Part shown: piece after piece, positions 16,883-24,862 of the stretch
Numbering within the stretch: position 1 is the stretch's first letter
Layout of the letters: the number at the start of each line of letters is the position of its first letter
DNA from: CALMEC01 sp031376485
Lineage (GTDB): Bacteria; Actinomycetota; Thermoleophilia; Miltoncostaeales; Miltoncostaeaceae
Direction of reading: 5' to 3'
Assembly: GCA_031376485.1 (NCBI GenBank)
Contig: JANMDV010000229.1
Span: 1-33,813 of the forward strand
DNA length: 33,813 bases
Translations under genes and position numbers: made by a program
The notes under the pieces: model-generated
The model's input: only the letters and a program-made list of their open reading frames with translations
What the model was told of the DNA's origin: nothing
Databases searched by the model: none

Positions 16883-17392
16883 CTACCAGCGGTGCGAAGC
16901 GTTCCCGCTGTCTGCCGTCGCCGCGTGTACAAGCTCGTCGAGCCGCAGGGCGAGTTCCACGGCCTGGGGCTTCAGATCAGCCGACGCGCGGTCTGAGACA
17001 AACCACGCCTCGTCGCGCAGGATCTCGAGGCGGTCGGACACGTCCGGGGTTCGCAGGGCAGCCTCGGTGCCGGCTTCCAAGCGCACCATCATCATGCGTA
17101 GCTCGGCGTCGGTGGGCTCCTCGTCACGCTGGCGACGTCCCAGGATCCACCACAGGATGCCCAAGAGCGGCAGCTTGACGCCCAAGAACGCCACGATGAC
17201 CCAGATCGACAGCGTGGCCGGGTTGCCTGCATCTGCCACGACGATCGCGGCTGTGGTGCCGATGGCGACGACCAAGCCTCCGACGAACGCGATTCCAAGA
17301 AGCCGCATTCCGCGAAGCCGACCTTCTGCATCCATCGTGAACCGCGTCAGCAGTCGGGTGACGCGGCCCTCGGTTTGGATCAGCTCGGCCAT
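16883..17392 (-). CDS. Small membrane protein with two transmembrane helices, unknown function
   Basis: 169 residues. A polar N-terminus (MAELIQTEGRVTRLLTRFTM) precedes two hydrophobic helices, LLGIAFVGGLVVAIGTTAAI and LSIWVIVAFLGVKLPLLGIL, then a long charged, helical C-terminus (ELRMMMVRLEAGTEAALRTP and later ALRLDELVHAATA). Both ends are probably cytoplasmic. Family not recognised. ATG 17392 lies six bases after TATCCT on the minus strand, so it may be leaderless. It is divergent from aceB. Confidence 0.7.
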   Translation of the reverse strand: MAELIQTEGRVTRLLTRFTMDAEGRLRGMRLLGIAFVGGLVVAIGTTAAIVVADAGNPATLSIWVIVAFLGVKLPLLGILWWILGRRQRDEEPTDAELRMMMVRLEAGTEAALRTPDVSDRLEILRDEAWFVSDRASADLKPQAVELALRLDELVHAATADSGNASHRW

Positions 17393-17398
17393 AGCGAC

Positions 17399-17404
17399 AG
17401 GATA
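17399..17404 (-). promoter_or_regulatory. -10 box TATCCT, leaderless arrangement
   Basis: On the minus strand TATCCT, six bases (GTCGCT), ATG 17392; no ribosome-binding site. Confidence 0.5.
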
Positions 17405-17602
17405 GACCCGATGCCGGCCCCTCGTCAGACGGCCTGGGCGGACGAATGCACTTCGACGAGGGCGGGCCCGCCCGTCACGCCCATCGCGCGCGCGACCACT
17501 CCATGGTCGGACCGGGAGACGTGTCGCTCACAGCGCCCATGCCGTCCCTTCCGGTCGTTCTCCGGGCGTTTCCGCCCTGCCGCCTCGGGAGGGTTGCACA
17601 TG

Positions 17603-17619
17603 CGTGTCCACATGACACG
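17603..17619. promoter_or_regulatory. Inverted repeat, candidate operator upstream of aceB
   Basis: CGTGTC-CACAT-GACACG is a perfect 6-5-6 inverted repeat, 24 bases upstream of a TAGTCT box and 92 bases before aceB. Malate synthase is commonly regulated by carbon source, so this could bind a regulator. The 319-base gap between 17393 and 17711 otherwise holds only the two promoters. Confidence 0.35.
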
Positions 17620-17643
17620 TCGACCTCGGGCGCCCGGTTGGTT

Positions 17644-17649
17644 TAGTCT
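17644..17649 (+). promoter_or_regulatory. Possible -10 box TAGTCT for aceB
   Basis: TAGTCT lies 62 bases before ATG 17712. Unlike most genes here, aceB has a strong ribosome-binding site (AAAGGAG), consistent with a leadered transcript of about 55 nt. Confidence 0.35.
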
Positions 17650-17711
17650 TGCGAACCCGTTTTGTCGACAGAGCGGCACGGCGGTACGACCGAGCGACAC
17701 AAAGGAGCACG

Positions 17712-19313
17712 ATGGCGAGCAACATCACCCCACCGGCGGGCGTCGAAATCCGCGGCCCTGAGGTCCCCGGGATGGCCGAGATCCTCGTACCGGAGGCGAT
17801 GGAACTCGTGGCGAAGCTGCACAGGGCGTTTGACGCTCGCCGGGTCGAGCTGCTCCACGCGCGCGAGGCACGCCAGGCCCGTCTGGACGCCGGCGAACGT
17901 CCCGACTTCCTCGCCGAGACCGCGGACGTCCGCGCGGGCGATTGGACCGTGGCGCCGGTGCCCGCCGACATGCAGGACCGGCGCACCGAGATCACCGGCC
18001 CGGTCGACCGCAAGATGATCATCAACGCGCTGAACTCCGGCGCCAAGGCGTTCATGGCGGACTTCGAAGACTCCAATACGCCGACGTGGGAGAACATCAT
18101 CGCGGGGCAAGTCAACCTGCGCGACGCGGTGCTCCGGACGATCTCGTTCGAGAACCCGGACGGCAAGAAGTACGCCCTCAAAGACGAGACCGCAACGCTC
18201 CTTGTGCGCCCGCGCGGCTGGCATCTGATGGAGAAGCACTTCACGGTCGACGGTGACCCGGTCAGCGGCGGCATGTTCGACTTCGCCCTCTACATGTTCC
18301 ACAGCGCCGCGCCCAAGATCGCGTCGGGCAGTGGGCCGTACTTCTACCTGCCCAAGTTGGAGAGCCACCTCGAGGCCCGACTCTGGAACGACATCTTCGT
18401 TATGACCCAGGACCACCTGGGCATTGCGCAGGGAACGATCAAAGCGACTGTGCTGATCGAGACGATCCTTGCCGCGTTCGAGATGGACGAGATCTTGTAC
18501 GAGTTGCGCGACCACTCCGCCGGACTCAACTGCGGCCGCTGGGACTACATCTTCAGCTGCATCAAGAAGTTCCGCAGCCGCCCCGATTTTGTGTTGGCCG
18601 ACCGGGCGCTCGTCACGATGGCCACGCATTTCATGAATTCGTACAGCTTGTTGTGCATCAAGACCTGTCACCGCAGAGGCGCCCACGCGATGGGCGGCAT
18701 GGCGGCGCAGATCCCGATCAAAAACGATCCCGAGGCCAACGACGCCGCGCTCGAGAAGGTCCGTCAGGACAAGATCCGCGAGGCCAACAACGGGCACGAC
18801 GGAACGTGGGTCGCGCATCCCGGTCTGGTGGCGATCGCCCTCGAGGCGTTCGACGCGGTCATGCCCCACGCCAACCAGATCGACAAGAAGTTGGAGGACG
18901 TCGAGATCACGGCGAACGACCTCCTGGACTTCGGTCCCGAAGGTCCGATCACCGAGAACGGCGTGCGGACCAACATCAACGTCGGCGTCCAGTACCTGGG
19001 GGCGTGGCTTGCGGGCGTCGGTTGCGTGCCGATCCGCAATCTGATGGAGGACGCCGCGACGGCCGAGATCAGCCGCTCGCAGTTGTGGCAGTGGATCCAC
19101 AACGCCAAGGGCGTGTTGGACGACGGCCGCACGATCGACGTGCCGATGTTCCGGCGGTTCCTTGCCGAGGAGATGGAGGTCATCAAGACCGAACTCGGCT
19201 CAGGCTATGACGCCGGCCGCTACGAGGAGGCCGCACGCCTGTTCGACGAGATCTCGACCGCCGACAAACTCGTCGACTTCCTCACGCTCCCGGCGTACCG
19301 GATGATCGACTAA
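17712..19313 (+). CDS. aceB: Malate synthase A
   Basis: 533 residues, the normal size for the A isoform. The family signature R-D-H-S-A-G-L-N-C-G-R-W-D-Y-I-F is near residues 266-281, and FMADFEDSNTPTWENI, LLVRPRGWHLMEKHF and the C-terminal GVRTNINVGVQYLGAWLAG with NLMEDAATAEISRSQLWQW are all in place, the last carrying the catalytic Asp region. It condenses glyoxylate with acetyl-CoA to malate in the glyoxylate shunt. No isocitrate lyase gene lies in this window. Start ATG 17712 follows AAAGGAG by five bases. Its TAA is directly followed by hairpin repeat A4, the likely terminator. Confidence 0.97.
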   Translation: MASNITPPAGVEIRGPEVPGMAEILVPEAMELVAKLHRAFDARRVELLHAREARQARLDAGERPDFLAETADVRAGDWTVAPVPADMQDRRTEITGPVDRKMIINALNSGAKAFMADFEDSNTPTWENIIAGQVNLRDAVLRTISFENPDGKKYALKDETATLLVRPRGWHLMEKHFTVDGDPVSGGMFDFALYMFHSAAPKIASGSGPYFYLPKLESHLEARLWNDIFVMTQDHLGIAQGTIKATVLIETILAAFEMDEILYELRDHSAGLNCGRWDYIFSCIKKFRSRPDFVLADRALVTMATHFMNSYSLLCIKTCHRRGAHAMGGMAAQIPIKNDPEANDAALEKVRQDKIREANNGHDGTWVAHPGLVAIALEAFDAVMPHANQIDKKLEDVEITANDLLDFGPEGPITENGVRTNINVGVQYLGAWLAGVGCVPIRNLMEDAATAEISRSQLWQWIHNAKGVLDDGRTIDVPMFRRFLAEEMEVIKTELGSGYDAGRYEEAARLFDEISTADKLVDFLTLPAYRMID

Positions 19314-19384
19314 GGGCCCGTCACGGAATAACTCCTGCGAAGGGGTGGCGAGCGAAAACCGAGCAGGAGTTCCGGGACGGGCCC
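19314..19384 (-). repeat. Repeat family A, copy A4 (strong hairpin, likely aceB terminator)
   Basis: Directly after the aceB TAA. GGGCCCGT (19314-19321) pairs with ACGGGCCC (19377-19384), CGGA with TCCG, and ACTCCTGC (19331-19338) with GCAGGAGT (19363-19370): about 20 paired bases. The loop holds the family core GGCGAGCGAAAACCGAGC. The arms differ in sequence from the other copies yet remain complementary, pointing to selection for structure or independent arm turnover. Confidence 0.8.
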
Positions 19385-19488
19385 CAAACCTGGATGAGGG
19401 TCGGGATGATCGTCTGATTTCTGGTGGGCGTTCGGGGCCAATCTCCCGACGCTCACCAGATGAGTCTCATCTTCGGGCCGGTTGCGCC

Positions 19489-19494
19489 TACACT
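19489..19494 (+). promoter_or_regulatory. -10 box TACACT for dxs, leaderless arrangement
   Basis: TACACT, six bases (CGATGC), GTG 19501; no ribosome-binding site. Confidence 0.5.
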
Positions 19495-19500
19495 CGATGC

Positions 19501-21399
19501 GTGAGCCCTGCGACCCCACTGCTCGACGCCGTCCACACCCCGGGCGACCTCCGGCGCCTGCCCCAGCAGTCGCTGCGGCAACTCGCTGAGGAGCTGCGGG
19601 CCGAGATGGTGGACGCTGTTTCGATGACCGGCGGGCATTTGGGCGCCGGTCTCGGCGTGGTCGAGCTGACGCTCGCGTTGCACTACGTATTCGACACACC
19701 GAACGATCGGATCATCTGGGACGTCGGCCATCAGGCGTACCCGCACAAGATCCTGACCGGTCGGCGTGACCGCATCAGGACCCTGCGCCAGGGTGGTGGG
19801 CTCTCAGGGTTTACCAAGCGGTCCGAAAGCGAGTACGACCCGTTCGGCGCAGGCCACTCGTCGACGTCGATCTCGGCCGGGCTCGGGATGGCGGTGGCCC
19901 GCGACCTGTCGGGCGAGGATCGTAACGTCGTCTGCGTGATCGGCGATGGTGCGATGTCGGCCGGGATGGCGTACGAGGCGATGAACAACGCCGGCGCCCG
20001 CGACGAGCGTCTCGTCGTCATCCTGAACGACAACGACATGTCGATCGCGCCGTCGGTCGGGGCGATGTCGGCGTACCTCGCGCGCCTGGTCTCGGGCGGG
20101 ACCTACCGCACGCTGCGTGAAGCCGGCAAGCATTTGGCGAGCCGGTTTCCCAGACTCGTCTATGACACCGCACAACGGGCCGAAGCGTTCACCCGCGGCA
20201 TCCTCGGCGGTGGAACGCTGTTCGAGCAGCTCGGCTTCTTCTATGTCGGTCCGGTGGACGGACACAACCTGGAGCACCTGGTGCCGGTGCTGCGCAACGT
20301 CCGTGATGCCGAGACCGGCCCGATCCTGCTCCACGTCGTCACCCACAAGGGCAAAGGCTACGCTCCGGCCGAGGCTTCGGCGGACAAGTACCACGGCGTC
20401 TCCAGCTTCGACGCCTCGACGGGACAGCAGAAGAAATCATCGGCGGTTGCGCCGACGTACACCCGCGTGTTCGCCGACGCCCTGGTTGCCGAGGCGCACG
20501 CGGATGATCGGATCGTCGCGGTCGGGGCCGCCATGCCGGCGGGCACGGGGCTCGACGTGTTCGGCGCGGAGTTCCCCGAGCGCACGTTCGACGTCGGTAT
20601 CGCCGAGCAGCACGCGGTCACGTTCGCCGCCGGCCTGGCGGCCGAGGGGATGCGGCCCTTCTGCGCGATCTACAGCACCTTCCTGCAACGCGCCTACGAT
20701 CAAATCGTCCATGATGTCGCGGTCCAGCATCTGCCGGTGCGGTTTGCCATTGATCGCGCCGGCCTCGTCGGAGCGGACGGGGCCACGCACGCGGGCTCGT
20801 TCGACGTGACGTTCCTGGCGTGCCTTCCGGGGTTTGTGGTCATGGCGCCGTCGGACGAGGCGGAGTTGATGCACATGGTTGCGACCGCCGCCGCCTATGA
20901 CGACGGACCGATCGCCCTGCGCTATCCGCGCGGCAATGGGATCGGCGTCGCACTGCCCGAACGGGGCACACCGCTTGCGATCGGTGTCGGCAGGGTCGTG
21001 TGCGAAGGCACGCAGGTGGCGCTCCTTGCCCTCGGCACGCGGCTCGGTCCGTGCCTGGCCGCTGCAGAACGCCTGGAGTCAGAAGGGCTTTCGACGACCG
21101 TTGCCGACGCCCGCTTCGTCAAACCACTCGATCAGGACCTGCTCATGCGCCTTGCCGCCGAGCACGAGTGCCTGGTCATTGTCGAGGAGGGCGCGATCGG
21201 AGGGTTCGGCAGCCACGTGCTGCATGCCCTGGCCGAGGCCGGCGCATTGGGTGACGGCGTGCGGGTGCGCGCGATGACATTGCCGGACCGCTTCATCGAG
21301 CAACACACGCCGGAGCAGATGCTTGCGATCGCCGGCCTCGACGTCGACGGGATCGTGGCGACGGTCCGCGCCACCCTGGATCACCCGGCGCTCGTCTGA
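19501..21399 (+). CDS. dxs: 1-deoxy-D-xylulose-5-phosphate synthase
   Basis: 632 residues. Thiamine-diphosphate enzyme with GGHLGAGLGVVELTLALHYV, DVGHQAYPHKILTGR, FGAGHSSTSISAGLGMA and the ThDP/Mg motif GDGAMSAGMAYEAMNNAG ending in LNDNDMSIAPSVGAMS. The pyrimidine domain shows VGIAEQHAVTFAAGLA with the catalytic Glu, and the transketolase C-terminal domain follows. It joins pyruvate and glyceraldehyde-3-phosphate in the first step of the MEP isoprenoid pathway. The frame is open back to 19345, but that part overlaps repeat A4; GTG 19501 fits the family N-terminus and the TACACT box. No other MEP gene is adjacent. Confidence 0.96.
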   Translation: MSPATPLLDAVHTPGDLRRLPQQSLRQLAEELRAEMVDAVSMTGGHLGAGLGVVELTLALHYVFDTPNDRIIWDVGHQAYPHKILTGRRDRIRTLRQGGGLSGFTKRSESEYDPFGAGHSSTSISAGLGMAVARDLSGEDRNVVCVIGDGAMSAGMAYEAMNNAGARDERLVVILNDNDMSIAPSVGAMSAYLARLVSGGTYRTLREAGKHLASRFPRLVYDTAQRAEAFTRGILGGGTLFEQLGFFYVGPVDGHNLEHLVPVLRNVRDAETGPILLHVVTHKGKGYAPAEASADKYHGVSSFDASTGQQKKSSAVAPTYTRVFADALVAEAHADDRIVAVGAAMPAGTGLDVFGAEFPERTFDVGIAEQHAVTFAAGLAAEGMRPFCAIYSTFLQRAYDQIVHDVAVQHLPVRFAIDRAGLVGADGATHAGSFDVTFLACLPGFVVMAPSDEAELMHMVATAAAYDDGPIALRYPRGNGIGVALPERGTPLAIGVGRVVCEGTQVALLALGTRLGPCLAAAERLESEGLSTTVADARFVKPLDQDLLMRLAAEHECLVIVEEGAIGGFGSHVLHALAEAGALGDGVRVRAMTLPDRFIEQHTPEQMLAIAGLDVDGIVATVRATLDHPALV

Positions 21400-21400
21400 T

Positions 21401-21417
21401 CCGTCCGCCGGCGACGG
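21401..21417. terminator. Short palindrome between convergent dxs and the BtuF-like gene
   Basis: CCGTC-CGCCGGC-GACGG in the 37-base gap between two converging stop codons. It could serve as a bidirectional terminator; no T-tract. Confidence 0.4.
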
Positions 21418-21436
21418 CGATTGGTGTCGTCGTCCC

Positions 21437-22375
21437 TCAGGGTCCGATGCGGCCCGTGGTGGCGACCGCGACGTCCGACGCCGGTGACGTCACACCGAGA
21501 TGTATGGCCGGATGCAGGGCGTGGGCCAAGATCTCGAGGCTGTCGACCAGTCGGGGCCCAGGTCGGCTGAAGTAGGCGTTGCCGTCGGTCACGTACACGC
21601 GGCCCGTCCGAACCGCGGGCAAGTCCTCCCAGCCGGGCGCGGCTTGCAGTATCGGAAGGTCGTGGAGTGCGCGATCCCTGGTGTAGCCACAACACGAAAT
21701 GAACACGACGTCGGGTTGTGCATCGACGAGGCGCTGCCACGTGATGGTGCGTGAGGCTTCGGCCGGCGAACCCAGCACGTCGATGCCGCCGGCCAACGCG
21801 ATCAGCTCGGGGTTCCAGTGACCGCCGTTGAACAGAGGATCGATCCACTCCAGAAACGCCACACGCGGGCGGGCGGCGTTCGGGATCGTCGCGGTGCGCT
21901 CGGCGACGGCATCGACCCTGCCGCGCAACCCGGCGACAACGCGGCCTGCGACATCGGAGCGGTTGGCTGCCGCCCCCACCGCCAGCACCGCATCGAACAC
22001 CTGGCCCAAGGTCATGGGTTCGAGGTTGATGACGGGTGGGTTTCCGGGCAGCCGGCACGCGGCCAGGGTGACCTCGGCCGCGGCGACCGCGCAGACGTCG
22101 CACAGTGCCTGTGTCACGATCAGATCGGGCGCAAGGGCCTCGAGCATCGGCAGATCCAGGTGGTAGAGCGCATCGTCTGTCGACAACTGTTGGCGCACGA
22201 GCGCATCGATCTGGCCGCTCGTCGCGTCATGCGGAATGAGCGTGGTCGTGACCTTGGGCAGCTCGCGCACGAACGCCGGGTAGTCGCACTCATGCGTGAC
22301 GCCGACCAGATCGTCACCCAGTCCGAGTACACAGACGATCTCGGTTGCGCTCGGCAGCAGGCTCACGATCCGCAC
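21437..22375 (-). CDS. BtuF-like periplasmic-binding-protein-fold protein without signal peptide
   Basis: 312 residues. The start RIVSLLPSATEIVCVLGLGDDLVGVTHECDYP, read in parts, is the characteristic opening of COG0614 cobalamin/iron-siderophore binding proteins. VTQALCDVCAVAAAEV and VFISCCGYTRDRALHDLP are conserved features of a cytosolic-looking BtuF branch, and FSRPGPRLVDSLEILAHAL ends the fold. No signal peptide or lipobox precedes the domain, so it is unlikely to serve a conventional importer, and no permease or ATPase lies nearby. Cobalamin binding is suggested only by family. Start GTG 22375 follows TAGTCT by six bases. The TGA is followed by GGG. Confidence 0.75.
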   Translation of the reverse strand: MRIVSLLPSATEIVCVLGLGDDLVGVTHECDYPAFVRELPKVTTTLIPHDATSGQIDALVRQQLSTDDALYHLDLPMLEALAPDLIVTQALCDVCAVAAAEVTLAACRLPGNPPVINLEPMTLGQVFDAVLAVGAAANRSDVAGRVVAGLRGRVDAVAERTATIPNAARPRVAFLEWIDPLFNGGHWNPELIALAGGIDVLGSPAEASRTITWQRLVDAQPDVVFISCCGYTRDRALHDLPILQAAPGWEDLPAVRTGRVYVTDGNAYFSRPGPRLVDSLEILAHALHPAIHLGVTSPASDVAVATTGRIGP

Positions 22376-22381
22376 GGGCCG

Positions 22382-22387
22382 AGACTA
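22382..22387 (-). promoter_or_regulatory. -10 box TAGTCT, leaderless arrangement
   Basis: On the minus strand TAGTCT, six bases (CGGCCC), GTG 22375. Repeat A5 begins five bases upstream of this box, so the repeat occupies the -35 region. Confidence 0.5.
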
Positions 22388-22392
22388 CCAAT

Positions 22393-22622
22393 GGCCCGTA
22401 GAGAAACGACGGCACCGTTTGGCGGCTGCAAACCGTCGCCAGACGGCGTCGCCGAGATGGCCGTGACCACCAGTCGCAGCGAGGCTCGGCGACACCGCCG
22501 TGCCTTTGAGTTTTGCTTCGGAAATAGCCGTCCTGCGGTTCGTGTTTCCAGCCGCCGGGGGCGAGCCCCGCTCCGGGCCGTTTCGCTCGCCATCCGGCAC
22601 AGCAGCTATTTCTTTACGGGCC
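22393..22622 (+). repeat. Repeat family A, copy A5 (longest copy)
   Basis: About 230 bases with terminal inverted repeats: GGCCCGTAGAGAAAC on the left, GGCCCGTAAAGAAAT inverted on the right. A large internal hairpin pairs GGCGTCGCCGAG (22445-22456) with CTCGGCGACACC. The right half holds a 68-base module (about 22515-22582) absent from A2 but present, inverted, in A1. The right end abuts the vapC stop codon (TGA then GGGCCCG). Confidence 0.85.
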
Positions 22623-22623
22623 C

Positions 22624-23025
22624 TCAGGAGAACGGGTTGACGATGAGGACGCCGCCGAAGTCCTGTCCTGCGTTCAGGTCCTCTGTCGTCACCTGGGTGC
22701 AGCCGGCCCTGGCCGCGGCTTCAACGATCAATGCGTCCCAGAGAGAAAGCTGATGGCGAATCGCCGACTCGGCCGCGAGGCGCACCAATTGGGCGTCGAT
22801 CGACACGACCGGGGCGAGGGCCAGGGTTGCGAGGGCCTCGAGCGCGTCGCCCGGCGTGAGTGGGTTCTTGATCCGGCGGGTGACTGTGACGAAGAACTCC
22901 TGCATCACCTGTGTACTGATCACCCATCCACCGTCCGCGATGACGGCCGTCGCCCGCGCGCGTTTGTGTGGCTCGGCGAGGTCGTAGGCGTAGACCAGCA
23001 CGTTGGTGTCGAGAAAGACGCTCAG
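22624..23025 (-). CDS. vapC: VapC-like PIN-domain toxin (ribonuclease)
   Basis: 133 residues if read from CTG 23025. The PIN domain needs the N-terminal FLDTNVLVYAYD with its metal-binding Asp. The first conventional start, GTG 23001, lies after that Asp and would remove it. Only CTG 23025, overlapping the antitoxin TGA as CTGA, restores the complete domain. Other acidic residues are present: Glu in TQVMQEFFVTV, Asp in LSLWDALIVEAA, and Asp/Glu in VTTEDLNAGQDFGG. VapC toxins are Mg-dependent RNases that cut tRNA or rRNA. Translation is probably coupled to the antitoxin gene. Repeat A5 starts right after its stop. Confidence 0.85.
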   Translation of the reverse strand: MSVFLDTNVLVYAYDLAEPHKRARATAVIADGGWVISTQVMQEFFVTVTRRIKNPLTPGDALEALATLALAPVVSIDAQLVRLAAESAIRHQLSLWDALIVEAAARAGCTQVTTEDLNAGQDFGGVLIVNPFS

Positions 23026-23255
23026 CGGTCGTAGAGCTCGTCACGGCGCCACGTCCGGCCGCCTGGACCACTGGAGGCGGTGGAGCGTTCCGCCAGCGCG
23101 AGGAATCGCCACGCGGCCTCGGCGGAAGCGTCGGCTCCCACCAAGGACTCGAGGTGCTCGCGGACAAGGGCATTGAGGGATGTGCCCTGTTCGAGCGCGT
23201 GGATCCGTGCTCGCCTGAGCATGTCGTCATCGATCGCAAATGTCACATTGGCCAC
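23022..23255 (-). CDS. vapB: VapB-like ribbon-helix-helix antitoxin
   Basis: 77 residues. The N-terminal ANVTFAIDDDMLRRARIHAL and GTSLNALVREHLESLVG form a ribbon-helix-helix DNA-binding domain of the CopG/Arc type. The remaining tail (WRFLALAERS to WRRDELYDR) is the likely toxin-neutralising segment. Starts at GTG 23255. Directly upstream is an AT-rich block with a palindrome, the expected operator for self-regulation by the toxin-antitoxin complex. It is followed by vapC with a 4-base overlap. Confidence 0.85.
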   Translation of the reverse strand: MANVTFAIDDDMLRRARIHALEQGTSLNALVREHLESLVGADASAEAAWRFLALAERSTASSGPGGRTWRRDELYDR

Positions 23256-23266
23256 ACAACAAAATT

Positions 23267-23292
23267 ACACGAAAATCGTGTCACACGAAAAC
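23267..23292. promoter_or_regulatory. Operator candidate upstream of vapBC
   Basis: ACACGA-AAA-TCGTGT (23267-23281) is a perfect palindrome, and a further half-site CACGAAAA repeats 17 bases on, giving direct copies of ACACGAAAA at 23267 and 23284. The block is conspicuously AT-rich and includes a TAATTT box 5-10 bases before the antitoxin start on the minus strand. Confidence 0.55.
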
Positions 23293-23332
23293 TGTGGGGG
23301 TAATGAGAAGGCGATGCGGTCGTCGTGGCGGA

Positions 23333-24862
23333 TCAGCTTGCTGCTCCCACGGCTTCAGGCGCGATCTGCCGCGCGTCCGGGGCACCCGGCGGGTCGAGCC
23401 GGTCCTCGATCTCAGCGCGCAGGGACCAGTAACGGCCACCACCGAAGCTCTGACGCTCGCCGGCAGCAGCGCCGGTGCGGGTCATCGCGCCCCACCCCTG
23501 CTTCTTGCGGATGGCCTCGTAGAGGCCGGCGATCCGCCACCACGAGTTGAGCTGCCGGTAGCCGAGGGTCTCGACGACGGAGAGGTAGGCGATCCGCCCG
23601 ACGTGCCTCCACTTGGGATACCGGTGGAAGACGATCTCCTCCATCACCAACGACGAGATCGACAGGACCAAGCCAAGGCCGACCATGATGAGCAACATGA
23701 ACGGCGCCAGGCCGGTGTTCAGCAGCCCACCCGCCCACATCGCGAGGGTCAGGAGCGCCGCGATCCCCTCCATGACGGGGCCGAGCAGCTCGAACAGCAA
23801 GAAGTATGGCAACGCCAACGTCCCCAGGGTTCCGTACCGAGGGTTGAACAACATGGTGCGATGGCGCGAGAGCGTGTCGTACAGACCGCGCTGCCAGCGC
23901 GTGCGCTGACGACGCAGCACGGCAAGGGTCTCGGGCGCCTCGGTCCAGCACACGGCATCCGGCACGAACTCCACGCGGTACGGGCGATCCTGCTCGATCA
24001 TGACCCGCTGCATACGGACGACCAACTCGGCGTCTTCACCGATGGTATGGGCGTAGCCGCCGACCTCGACCACAACGTCCTTGCGGAAGATCCCGAACGC
24101 GCCGGACACGATCAGAAGGGCGTTGAGACGGCTCCAGCTGCAGCGGCCCACGAGGAACCCGCGCATGTACTCCACGATCTGGAACCCGGGGATGTGCTTC
24201 CTCGAGATGCCGGCTTCGGTCAGCGTGCCGCGCGCGAACGTCGAGCCGTTGGCGATGCGGACGATGCCACCGGTGGCGATCACCAGGTCGGGTCGCAGCA
24301 CGAACGGCTCGATCGCACGAAGCAGGGCGTCCGGCTCCAGGATCGAGTCGGCGTCGATGCCGCACACCAGCGGGTACCGCGACGCGTTGATGCCGGCGTT
24401 GAGCGAGTCGGCCTTGCCGCCGTTCTCTTTGTCGATGACGATGAGCTCGGGGTATGCGCGTGATTGATAGATGCCCCGCACCGGCTGGGTGGCGAGCGTG
24501 TTGGGCGGGTCGCGGTCCAACGGCTCCAGGCCGTACGCCTCGACGACCTGCTGCAGCGTGTCGTCTTTGGAGCCGTCGTTGACGACGATCACCTCGAACT
24601 CCGGGTAGCGCAGGCCGAGCAGTGACGCGACCGATTCCACGATGGCCGCAGATTCGTTGTACGCCGGAAGGAGCACCGACACCGGCGGCGTCAGCGGGAA
24701 CGTGAACATGTCTTCGCCGATATCCGCCTTGCGGTTGAGCGCATGGTCATAGACCTCGCGGCCGGCCACGGCGGTCAGCACGAGCGATACGATCGCAAGC
24801 AGGGCGAAGTAGAAGGCCACGATGCCCGCGCACACCATGATCACGACGATCAGCCAACTCAT
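23333..24862 (-). CDS. Processive family 2 glycosyltransferase (PgaC/hyaluronan-synthase-like)
   Basis: 509 residues. An N-terminal membrane helix (IVVIMVCAGIVAFYFALLAI) precedes a GT-A domain with VSVLLPAYNESAAI, VIVVNDGSKDDT, the CGIDADS metal motif, HTIGEDAELV (catalytic Asp) and the RRQRTRWQRGLYD motif (Q-x-x-R-W) of processive synthases. Three or four C-terminal helices follow (LALPYFLLFELLGPV onward). Such enzymes polymerise and extrude polysaccharides such as poly-N-acetylglucosamine; the polymer here is unknown. Last gene of a three-gene operon, with ATG 24862 overlapping the TGA of the HEAT-repeat gene. No PgaB-like deacetylase is present. Confidence 0.9.
   Translation of the reverse strand: MSWLIVVIMVCAGIVAFYFALLAIVSLVLTAVAGREVYDHALNRKADIGEDMFTFPLTPPVSVLLPAYNESAAIVESVASLLGLRYPEFEVIVVNDGSKDDTLQQVVEAYGLEPLDRDPPNTLATQPVRGIYQSRAYPELIVIDKENGGKADSLNAGINASRYPLVCGIDADSILEPDALLRAIEPFVLRPDLVIATGGIVRIANGSTFARGTLTEAGISRKHIPGFQIVEYMRGFLVGRCSWSRLNALLIVSGAFGIFRKDVVVEVGGYAHTIGEDAELVVRMQRVMIEQDRPYRVEFVPDAVCWTEAPETLAVLRRQRTRWQRGLYDTLSRHRTMLFNPRYGTLGTLALPYFLLFELLGPVMEGIAALLTLAMWAGGLLNTGLAPFMLLIMVGLGLVLSISSLVMEEIVFHRYPKWRHVGRIAYLSVVETLGYRQLNSWWRIAGLYEAIRKKQGWGAMTRTGAAAGERQSFGGGRYWSLRAEIEDRLDPPGAPDARQIAPEAVGAAS

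Noticed and set aside
17643..19100. 485-codon minus-strand frame opposite aceB
   Set aside because: It is the mirror frame of a fully conserved malate synthase and shows low-complexity His/Asp/Val composition.
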